Shown here: positions 1-8,000 of the stretch, piece after piece
Layout of the letters: every line of letters starts with the position of its first letter
Position numbering within the stretch: the first letter of the stretch is position 1
Assembly (NCBI GenBank): GCA_035525365.1
Contig: DATLEK010000111.1
Span: forward strand, 1 to 12,593
Direction: 5' to 3'
DNA from: GCA-2861595 sp035525365
GTDB lineage: Bacteria > Actinomycetota > Acidimicrobiia > Acidimicrobiales > GCA-2861595
Length of the DNA stretch: 12,593 nucleotides
Made by a program: the position numbers and the translations under genes
Notes under the pieces: generated by a model
Told to the model about the DNA's origin: nothing
Seen by the model: the letters and a program-made list of their open reading frames with translations, nothing else
Database searches by the model: none

Positions 1-135
1 TCAGGGCGCTGACCTTCCCCCGGCGCCGGCCAACTCCGCCACTCCGCCCCAAGCCCCCTCGCCCGTGGCCATGCTCCTGCCGTGCTCACGCCCGCTGTCG
101 CCAACGTCGGCGCGCGTGTTCAGCTCACGCGGCGC

Positions 136-570
136 TTAACACACTGCTGCGTGCTTCGGCCCGCCGCGCCACACGGGATGTTCGTCGAGCAGGTCGCGAA
201 GGGCTTGGCGGATCCTTTCGACGGCGATGCGCAGCTCCCGCCGATCATCGGTCTCCTCCGCGCGCAGCGCATGGATGACAGCGGTAAGCAGCGCCGACCG
301 AAGGTACGGGTCCATCTCGTTGAGAGGCTCTGGCGTTTCCGGGATGGACGCTGCAACGCTCCGCACCAACTCCCGAATGGCATCGGTCAGCGTGGACGAG
401 GCGAGCGCTGAGCCAAGCTCGTTCACCTGCTCGAAGAGCGCCGGTGCATTCGTCCAGAAGTCGCTTGCGTTCCTAGTGTCAGTCACGGCCACCGCCCGAA
501 ACGGTACCGATATCCCGGCTCGAGATCGAGGATGGACCGTTTTCGGCATCGGCCGAAGCCCTCTATGCAT
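136..570 (-). CDS. Hypothetical helical protein, 144 aa, coupled to the kinase remnant
   Basis: I do not recognise this protein. After a basic, poorly structured N-terminus of about 35 residues it looks almost entirely alpha-helical, with charged amphipathic stretches such as FWTNAPALFEQVNELGSAL and ELRIAVERIRQALRDLLDEH. It has no signal peptide or membrane segment, so it is probably cytoplasmic. The start is set by an AGGAG six bases before the ATG at 570. That ATG overlaps the stop of the upstream kinase reading frame in the eight bases ATGCATAG (563-570), the usual layout of translational coupling. It therefore probably belonged to a kinase operon and may have been the kinase's partner or target. 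An in-frame GTG about 30 codons downstream, at VTDTRN, is a weaker start. Coding status is supported by the ribosome binding site, the overlap and the sensible composition. Function is unknown. Confidence 0.6.
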   Translation of the reverse strand: MHRGLRPMPKTVHPRSRAGISVPFRAVAVTDTRNASDFWTNAPALFEQVNELGSALASSTLTDAIRELVRSVAASIPETPEPLNEMDPYLRSALLTAVIHALRAEETDDRRELRIAVERIRQALRDLLDEHPVWRGGPKHAAVC

Positions 571-793
571 GGCTGTCTCCTCTCGATCGCACGGCCACAA
601 GCGCGCCCTTCATCTCCTGCGCGGTGGCGAAGCGTTCACTGCGGTCGGGCGAGCACGCCTTCACCAGGAAGTCGGCCACCTCGGGGTCGAGGTCGGACCG
701 GATCGTCCGCGGGCCGATCCTGCTCCCCCAGCATCGGCTTCGACCCGGGATACGGATGTTGGCCGTTGCAGAGAAGCTCGTAGCTACCTCCAC
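563..793 (-). pseudogene. C-lobe remnant of a Ser/Thr protein kinase, frameshifted
   Basis: The readable C-terminus, LDPEVADFLVKACSPDRSERF followed by ATAQEMKGAL, matches the end of bacterial Hanks-type Ser/Thr kinases, where an (A/S)PD..(E/D)RF motif closes the C-lobe. The preceding kinase segment is in another frame: codons at 782-729 read SYELLCNGQHPYPGSKPML from 785, a typical subdomain X region (YELL.GxHPY). Skipping one base in the run of five G on the minus strand (725-729 on plus) joins the two frames into a continuous kinase tail. Upstream of about position 785 no kinase sequence follows: the frame meets a stop, and the ATP-binding and catalytic loops are absent. This is a truncated, frameshifted relic and would be inactive. 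The overlap with the downstream 144-aa gene shows the two were once an operon. The kinase assignment rests on motifs recalled by eye. Confidence 0.6.
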
Positions 794-869
794 TTGCCAG
801 CCCTGCGTGCTGCGCTCAATGCTCAGGTCAATGGAGCTGTCACAGCAAAATGCGATGATGATGAAGTAG

Positions 870-1121
870 CCGCCTGAACATCACTGGGCCGCCACCGAAG
901 TTCTACGGAACTCGGGACATCCTCCTCTGCGAGCCCTCCGGGTCGATCGGGTTCCCCACGGCCGGCTCCTGGAGCGGTGCTGGGAGCTTCGAGCCAACCT
1001 CACCAGCTACGACGCGACCTACGTCGCTCTGGCCGAGCTTCTGGACGCCGTGCTCCTCACGGCTGACAAGCGGCTCATGAGCGCCCCCGGCTGCCGCTGC
1101 GCCATCGAGCGCCTCCCGTAG
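870..1121 (+). pseudogene. Degraded PIN-domain (VapC-type) toxin remnant
   Basis: An 83-codon open stretch on the plus strand ends at the TAG at 1119-1121. Its second half reads as the C-terminal half of a VapC-type PIN ribonuclease: RVDRVPHGRLLERCWELRA, then NLTSYDATYVALAELLDAVL, then LLTADKRLMSAPG. The acidic residues of SYDATY and LTADKRL fit the third and fourth metal-binding positions of the family. The start of the stretch (PPEHHWAATEVLRN) resembles the end of the N-terminal half, but the usual spacer between it and the VDRVPH segment is missing. There is no ATG, GTG or TTG at the front, a stop lies directly upstream at 867-869, and the N-terminal catalytic Asp is absent. No antitoxin precedes it. 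It is a deleted, start-less relic. Confidence 0.6.
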
Positions 1122-1210
1122 GCGTTGTGAACTCAGCTTGGCGGGTGATCCCACGCAGGCGAAGGTCACGCTGTTCGCGACCACGTCCAGTGTCGCTGCT
1201 GCGGGCTGCT

Positions 1211-1642
1211 TCAGACGGGAACCACCGATATTCCGTGCATCTCCGTTGTCAGTGCTCGCAGATCGTGAGGGTCGCTGGTGAGGATGCGGACCTTGCGGCC
1301 GAGCCCACGTGCCGTCACGGCGACGATGGCATCTGTTGTGTCGGAGCGACCCGTGCGGCCGAGCAGCTCCCCGGCAGCTCGGCCAAGCTCAGGCGTAACC
1401 GCTTCCTGATCGACCCCCTTCAACAACGCGTGGAGACGAGCGTCACGGGGACTACCTCGGAGGGTCTCAGCCAGCGTTACCGCGCTGACATGGACGCTGG
1501 CACCGAGGCGCTCGGCGAGGGCCAGTTCCGCACGTACCCGGACATGACCTGCCGCCGCACCGCTCAACCCTTCCGAGTCCAGCAGAAGGGCGTCCGGCAG
1601 GACCAGGGTCTTCAGCCCTTGGCGCTGGCGTCGCCGAGCCAC
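1211..1642 (-). CDS. PIN-domain ribonuclease toxin (VapC-like)
   Basis: This 143-aa protein has the four acidic positions of PIN-domain Mg-dependent ribonucleases: D22 in LLLDSEGLS, E59 in TLAETLRG, D101/D104 in GRSDTTDAIVAV, and D124/D127 in LTSDPHDLRAL. Such toxins cleave RNA and stop growth when their antitoxin is lost. The gene overlaps the antitoxin gene upstream by 31 bases in another frame, the classic antitoxin-first arrangement with coupled translation. The start chosen is the GTG at 1642, about ten bases after GGAGGAGG (1653-1660 read on the minus strand). Compared with family members, the N-terminal MARRRQRQG looks like an extension, so a start nearer LKTLVL is conceivable, though only a CTG is available there. 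All key residues are present and the frame is intact, so the toxin is probably functional. The RNA target cannot be told from sequence. Confidence 0.82.
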   Translation of the reverse strand: MARRRQRQGLKTLVLPDALLLDSEGLSGAAAGHVRVRAELALAERLGASVHVSAVTLAETLRGSPRDARLHALLKGVDQEAVTPELGRAAGELLGRTGRSDTTDAIVAVTARGLGRKVRILTSDPHDLRALTTEMHGISVVPV

Positions 1643-1854
1643 TCCTGGCGGACCTCCTCCAGCACGTCGGCGGGGACGGGCCCGTACTCGGCCTCTTGGT
1701 CTGCGAGCCAGGCTCGCAAGGCAGCTCGGCGTTCGTCTTCCTCGAGCGCTTGGGCCACGTAGCCGGAAAGTCCGCGAGTGCCGACGCGAGTGCGGATTCG
1801 CTCCAACAACCCCGCGGGGAGAGTGACGGACACCTTGGAGTACTCGGCTGCCAT
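1612..1854 (-). CDS. Ribbon-helix-helix antitoxin (VapB-like)
   Basis: This 80-aa protein begins with a short beta strand and two helices typical of ribbon-helix-helix DNA-binding proteins (KVSVTLPAGLLERIRTRVG, then GLSGYVAQALEED). An acidic C-terminal region with EYGPVPADVLEEVRQEW follows, the part that in VapB-type antitoxins wraps and inhibits the toxin. It lies directly upstream of, and overlaps, the PIN toxin gene. Two ATGs are available, at 1860 and 1854. The AGGA on the minus strand is only two bases from the first but eight from the second, so the second (MAAEYSKV) is chosen. A 15-bp palindrome starts ten bases upstream of the 1860 ATG and fits autoregulation by the RHH dimer, usually together with the toxin. 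Confidence 0.82.
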   Translation of the reverse strand: MAAEYSKVSVTLPAGLLERIRTRVGTRGLSGYVAQALEEDERRAALRAWLADQEAEYGPVPADVLEEVRQEWLGDASAKG

Positions 1855-1869
1855 GCTCATAATCCTACT

Positions 1870-1884
1870 ACCAGTCGGACTGGT
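1870..1884. promoter_or_regulatory. Palindromic operator candidate of the toxin-antitoxin operon
   Basis: ACCAGTC-G-GACTGGT is a perfect inverted repeat with 7-base arms and a one-base centre, placed just before the antitoxin start. RHH antitoxins bind such short palindromes in their own promoters. On the minus strand TAGGAT lies between the palindrome and the ATG and could be a -10 element, but this is weak. The operator role is inferred from position and symmetry. Confidence 0.5.
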
Positions 1885-1943
1885 CAGGAAGGCGCCTCGT
1901 CGAGCCGGAACAGTTCCTGACGGGAACGATCATCAATCGACAT
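1884..1943 (-). other. 19-codon mini-ORF upstream of the antitoxin
   Basis: An ATG at 1943, five bases after GAGGT, opens a frame MSIDDRSRQELFRLDEAPS that ends in a TGA overlapping the operator palindrome. Its sequence looks like the N-terminus of a normal charged helical protein (my recollection is of small actinobacterial proteins beginning with a similar R.ELF.(R)L.E pattern). It could be the stump of a truncated gene, an upstream leader ORF, or chance. I cannot separate these from sequence alone. Confidence 0.25.
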
Positions 1944-2072
1944 GTTGCACCTCGCTTGGCCATCAGCAAACGGGAGGTGTTCAGGCACATCTCCGAGCCG
2001 GCCCATGATGCCTCAGCGATGTGACACTCATCATCCGCAGCACCCGGACCAGACGAACAGGCGGCCGGGGAA

Positions 2073-5000
2073 TCAGGATCGGCGGTGGCGGCCTCTGATC
2101 CTCTCGGTTGGTAGGCGGGCGCTGCCTTGTGTGCCGGATCGGCGTGCGGGGCCACCTTGGCGAGCCGGCGTGGGTGCTTTGCCCGGTTGAGCAAAGGCGA
2201 TGGCCAGGCCGATTACCACCAGGCCACCCCAGAGGGCTGCGGGGCCCACGGGGGAGGATTGGCGTACCCCGGTGGCGAGATGGGTGCCGGACTCGGCGTC
2301 ACGGCCCGAGATTTGGGCGCGCTCCACCTCGCGTTCCCGCTGGCGCTCGTCGGCCATTCCGCTCTGGACCTGAGACTGAGCCTGGGTCTGGCCTTGCGAC
2401 TGGGCCTGGCTCTGGCCTTGGCTCTGGGCCTGCTGCTGGGCTTGTTGCTGGGCCTGCTGCTGGGCTTGTTGCTGGGCCTGTTGTTGGGCCTGGGCCTGGG
2501 ATTGGGCCTGGGCCTGCCCCTGGGCGACCGGAGCGGGCGGGGGAAGCGGCGGTGGACCACCAAGGGCCAGAGCGGCCTGGGCCGGTACGGGCTCGGGACC
2601 GGGCGGCGGTCCGTCGTCGTCCAAGATGGTGCCGGTGCCATCGGCCCAGCCGATGGTGGTTCCCGTGGGCTTGGACAGTTTGACCGAGAACAGCTCGGTC
2701 AGCTCAGGAACGGTGTCGGTCAAAGCTCCGATGGTGAGCACCTTGGACTGCTCACCGGGGGCGAAGACGACGGTTCCCTGGCTGGGTGAGTAGTCGGAGA
2801 AGGCCCGGGCTGAGTCATCGGAGGTGGCGAACTGCGCACTGACCTGCTCGCCCGCAGGCCTCGACAGCGTGACGGTGAAGTGCGCCGGAGTGGTGCCGGA
2901 GTCTCCTTCCACCACGGTGGCGTCTCCGATGGCGAGGCCCTCGACGGCATTGAGGATCGTGCCCCGGTTTTCGGCGATGCCGATGGTGGCGGCGCTGGGA
3001 TTGGAGATGGTGACGCTGAAGTGCTCGGTGGGCTCATCGGCAACGTCGCCAAGCACCGGCACCACCACCGTGGCCGAGGTGTCACCGGGGGCGATCTGGG
3101 CCCGGCCCGAGGTGGCGGTGTAGTCGGCGCCGGCGGTGGCGGTGTCATCGGCGGTGGTGTAGTCGAAGCTGACCGCCTCGCTCACCGCCTGGCTCAGGTT
3201 CACCGTGAAGTTGGCGGGCACGGATCCCTCGAAGGGCTCATGGACGCTTTGGCCACCGATGCTGAGCACCGGCCGCTCGGTGGTGCCGGCGTCGTCGATG
3301 ATGGCGGTGCCGGTGGACTTGGCGAAGCTGATCACCGTCCCCCTGGATGGACTGGACAACTCCAGGGTGAAGGACTCCTGGCCCTCGGCAACGTTGTCGC
3401 CGATGACCTGAACCTCCACGATCTTGTCGGAGATGTCGCCCGCCTTGAACTCGACCTTGTCCGACCTGAACTCGTAGTCGATTCCCTCCTTGGCCGTGCC
3501 GTCCTTGGTGGTGTAGTTGACGGTGAGGTCCTCGAGCAGCGGACGGTCCAGGTGGATGGTGAACCGGGCCGGCGTGGTACCCGACCGGCCCTCCTCCACC
3601 TTCTGGTCATCGACGCTCACCTTGGCGCACGGGTCCGTCCGCGGGTCGGGGGTGTAGGCATCGACAGCATCGGTGACATACTGGACAAGCGGCCCCATGC
3701 CGGAGCCCAGCGGGTCGGCAGGGTTGATCTCCGTCTCGTCCGCGTTTTCATCGCTGTAGCCGCCCATGACGTAGATCCTCCCGTCGCCGCCCCTGGCGGC
3801 GCCGTGGAGGGCCCGCGTCCGAGGCATGGGGGTGACGGGTAGCCATGCCTGCGTGCAGGCGCTGTAGGCCTCCACAGCGTCGGTCGGCGGGTTCACCCCG
3901 TTGGCGTAGATCGTCGCCCCGCGGGCGCCGCCGGTGGCATAGACCCGGCCCTCGTTGACCGCGGCGCCGAAGTACACGCGAGGGTTCGACATGGGAGCAG
4001 CGGGGTCCCATCTGTCGCTCCCGGGCACATGGGCCTCGACGGTGTTGAAGCCTTCGGGGTTCGCATCCTGGCCACCGATGGCGAGGATGCGGCCGTCGGG
4101 GGCGGCGGCCGCTGAGCCGTAGTACCTCGGCACCGAAAGGTCGGGGCCTCCCGCCCACGTCCCGGGCGCGCCGCCCGGCCCCGGGGTGTACACATCCACG
4201 TACCTACCGCTCATGACATAAAGGCGGCCGTCGTCGGCCACCGCGCTGGCCGGACCGTGGTGGTCGCGGGGCATCGGGGGCAATGTCTCCCAGCGACCCG
4301 GGGTGGTCCCGAGGCCGGGGGTGTACGCCTCGACCTGCGTGCTGGTGAAGTTCAAGCCGCCGACCACGTAGATGCGACCATCGGGGCCAAGCGAGGCGCT
4401 CGGCGCGACACGCCCCCCGCCGGGCATGATCGGAAGGGACTGCCAGCTGTTGGTGCACGGGTCGTAGGACGCCACCGTCGGTTGGTACTCGTCACCGTCC
4501 CGTATCTCGGTGCCGTTCTTGTCTTTGGAGGTCCCGGGCGTTCCACCGAAGGTATAGATGCGCCCGTCCCGGCCGGACGCCACCGCTAGGCGCCAGCGCT
4601 TGGAGGGCATGGGAGCGACGGGGTCCCAGCCGCCTGGGTCTTCGGTGGTGCGGGCCGAGCACGGCACAGTCTGGACCTCGTTCAGGGTTGTCGCCGATGA
4701 CCCGAACCGCGTGGCGGCGGTGAGGATCTCGATCCCGTCGGTGCGCGACGCGGTGACCGTCGCCGAGTAGGTGCCGTCGCCGTGGTCGATGGTCGGCGCG
4801 AAAGTGGCGTCGCCGTCGGTGGTGAAGCTCACCGCCACGCCCGGAAGGCCCTTTCCCGCGGCGTCGACGACGGTTGCCACCGCCTGGGCAGTCGAGGTGC
4901 CGTCGGCAGCAAGGACACCGGGATCGAGGCGGACCGTCACCCTGGGCTCATAGGCCCAGGTGTCACCCAGGGAGGAGTAGTCGGGCTTGTTCCCGTTGAA

Positions 5001-8000
5001 TCCCTTGCGCTCCTTGAGGTACAGGCCCGAGAACAGGACGAGGTTTCCGCCCGGGCCCTGGGCCATCGCCGCCGAGTAGCGGGCTGTGGGGGTGACCGCC
5101 GACGCCTGAGGCGCCCACGTCTTGCCGTCCCAAGTCCATGTGTCGTTGCGCATCGTGCCCGCCCACCGTTCTCCCTCTGGGGCGGAGAATTGCGGGTCGG
5201 GCAGCTCGCCCCGCCGGTCGTCGGACCCACCGAACAGGACCAGCTGGCCCGATCCGGGATGAGAAGCCATGGTCCCCGAGCGGCGCAGCCCCGGGTTGGT
5301 GCCCACACCCTCCTGGGCCCATTTCGCCCCGTCCCAGGTCCAGGTGTCAGCCAGGGGGTTGAACGGCCGGCCGCAGGTCTTGCGAGCGCCGGTCTGGCTG
5401 TTCTCGCATGGAAGGTACGCCTGGGTGCCGCCGTAGAGGACGACCTTGCCGGACGGGGGATGGTAGGCCATGGCTCCCCAGCCCCGGGCGGGCGGGCTGA
5501 CCGGCGCCGGCGGGGCGCTGACCGCGGCGTTGCTGGTGGTGATGCTCAGCGACCAGCCACCGGCGATGCGCCCGGCCTCGCCCGCCCCGGCGTCGTTCGG
5601 GTAGTCGTCGACGACGTAGAGGCTCCAGGTGCCGTTGGGGTCGATGCCGGCGAAGTGGCCGAGGGAGTTGCTGTCGGCCCTCCGCGGCGCGGGAGCAGGG
5701 AAGGCGTCGGGGCTGTGATATTGCGAGAACTCAGGGGTGGAGACGTTGGTGGGCCGGTAGGTGCCCCCGGTACAACCGTCGGTGGACAGGGCCTTGGGGG
5801 CGGCGTCGTCGAAGGTCAAGGTGATCGCCTCGCCCCGGGAGATGGGGATGCGAGCGTTGTCGGTCTCGCAGGTGTCGGACATCAACATGACCGAGGTCTT
5901 GCCATCCGGGGCGACCAGCATGATGTCGGCGTCCGCCGGGCCAAACTTCGTCCAGCTCAAACTGTTCAGCGTGACGGTGACCTTGGACACCCTGTCGGGC
6001 ATGTCCTTGACCTCGATGGCCGAAGGGTAGAGGGGCCTTCTCGGGGTGGAGTCGTCAGTTGCGGTGTCGGGAGGACACTCCCTGCCGGGGCATCCCGGCG
6101 CCGGGCCAGGCAGGGGCATCAGGATGGGCTTGGTGTTGGGGAAGCTCTTGACCATGGAGGTGGGAGGCGGTGGCGGAGGAGTGACCAGACGTCGGGTCCA
6201 GCCCGCGCCGTCCCAAGTCCAGGTGTCGCCGAAAGCGGGGCAAAAGCCGGTGTCGAGGTTGCAGCCCGTCAGGGCCCAGCCGCCGAACAGGACCACCTGG
6301 GCTCTGGCCTCGTCATAGGTCATGGACGTCTGGAAGCGCGCCGGGGGAGACACGCCCTTGTGCTCGGTCCATGTGGTGCCGTCCCAGGTCCAGGTGTCAC
6401 CGAGGTAGCCGTCACGCCCGTGGCCGCCGAACAGCACGACTTGGCGCCGTGCCGCGTCGTAGGCCATGGCGTGGCCGTAACGGGCCGGAGGGCGGACGGC
6501 GGGGCGCTGCTCGGTCCACGCCGAGCCGTCCCAGGTCCAGGTGTCGCCGAACGGGCGCTCACGACCGGTGTAACCACCGAACAGCACCGTGCGGTTGCGG
6601 GCAGCGTCAAAGGCCATGGCCGACTGGTCCCGGGGCGGGGGAGCAGGATCCGACGCCGGCGGCGACTTGTCGAACCACAGGCTGCCCACCTCGGTCAGCA
6701 CCGCAGAGCCGCGCAACCCCGACGGCGACGCCGTCGCCGTGATCGTCTCGGGCCCCGGCGTGTCCGACGAAGTGATGGTGACGGCCCAGACGCGGTCACT
6801 CTGGCGCTCCACCGGCGAGAACGTCACGTCACCATCGGTGGAGAACGCCACCTCCTGGTCGGCCAGCGTGGCGGCGGTGAACAGCGTCGCCGTGGCCCTC
6901 GAGGTCGAGCTCTTGTCGGGTTGCAGCGACGAGGGCTCGAGCGTGACCCTGATGCCACGTTCGACCAGCGGCGCAGAACTGGTGCCCCAGATCTTGCTCT
7001 CATTGACAGCGGTGATGGTCTCGATGCCCGGGCTCCGCGACGCGGTGATGGTGGTGGTGTAGGTGCCGTCACGGTTGTTCGTAACCGCTGAGAAGGTGAC
7101 GTCGCCGTCCGTGCTGAAGTGCACCTGGTCAGTGTTGGGGTCGGGGAGGCCGTTCTTGGTGGCCTTTGCCGTGGCGGTGGCCGTGGACTTCCCATCGGCA
7201 TCGATCTCCGAGGGAGTGACGCGCAGCTCGGCTATCCCGTATTCCTGAGGAGGTTTAGGCGGGTTGTTCGGGTTCACCGGGAGCGGCACTGACGCGGCGG
7301 CGGCCCGGTAGGTCCAAGTGTCACTTCGGTCGGCATCGGTGGGATCGACGTACGGGACCCCTCCCGTCTCGGGGCGCAGACTCCCAAGGGGATTCCCACC
7401 CTGACCGGCCTCGTGGCCGTAACCGCCGAACAACACGACACCGCCGCCTGCGTCCTGCGTCATCGCCGCGAACATCCGGGGCGGTGGAACCGTGCTGTTG
7501 GACTGCCCATTCTGGCCGTTGTCTGGGACAGCCCACTTCGTGCCGTCCCAGGTAAGGGTTTGGTCGCAGAACTGTTCACATGGGCCTTCCCCGGGATCGC
7601 CGGACGAGCCATTGAAGGTCCCCGCCCCAAAGCGCAGTATCACCTTCTGGGTGGACGGGTCGAAGGCCATGGCGCCCGAGTTCACCCCGGGCCGTTGGTT
7701 GGACGGGTTGGCCTCCCGCCAGCTGGTCCCGTCCCACAGCCACGTGTCGTCGCGGGTGGTGCCGTCCCACCCTCCGGCCAGCACGGTGTTGCGCCTGGCC
7801 GGGTCATAGGCCATCTGCGCGTAGCCCCTGGGCGGCGGGCTGGTGAGCGGGTGGCGCTCGGCCCACGCCGAGCCGTCCCACACCCAAGTGTCACCCAGCA
7901 ACCCACCCGGGCGGTCGCCACCGAACAGCACCACCTGCTTGCGCTCGGCGTCGTAGACCATGCCGTGGCGTGCCCGCACCGACGGAGCTGTGACACTTGC

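Noticed and set aside
1..68. Short minus-strand ORF with AGGAG and ATG (starting near 73) ending at the window edge
   Set aside because: Only 23 codons of Gly/Ala-rich sequence with no resemblance to a protein family.
227..877. 216-codon plus-strand frame
   Set aside because: It runs antisense to the 144-aa gene and the kinase relic; Ser/Arg-rich shadow composition.
903..1184. 93-codon minus-strand frame
   Set aside because: Antisense to the PIN remnant, whose plus-strand translation matches a known family far better.
1868..2194. 108-codon minus-strand frame spanning the end of the giant gene
   Set aside because: Overlaps the giant gene's C-terminus and the operator; no ribosome site or family resemblance.
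2127..2789. Plus-strand frame with a Leu/Gly hydrophobic repeat resembling a membrane protein
   Set aside because: The LLLG repeat is simply the antisense reading of the QQQA codons; no convincing start context.
4782..7091. 769-codon open frame on the plus strand
   Set aside because: It lies antisense to continuous, clearly domain-bearing coding sequence. Its Gly/Arg/Val-rich repetitive translation mirrors the repeats below, a usual shadow in high-GC DNA.
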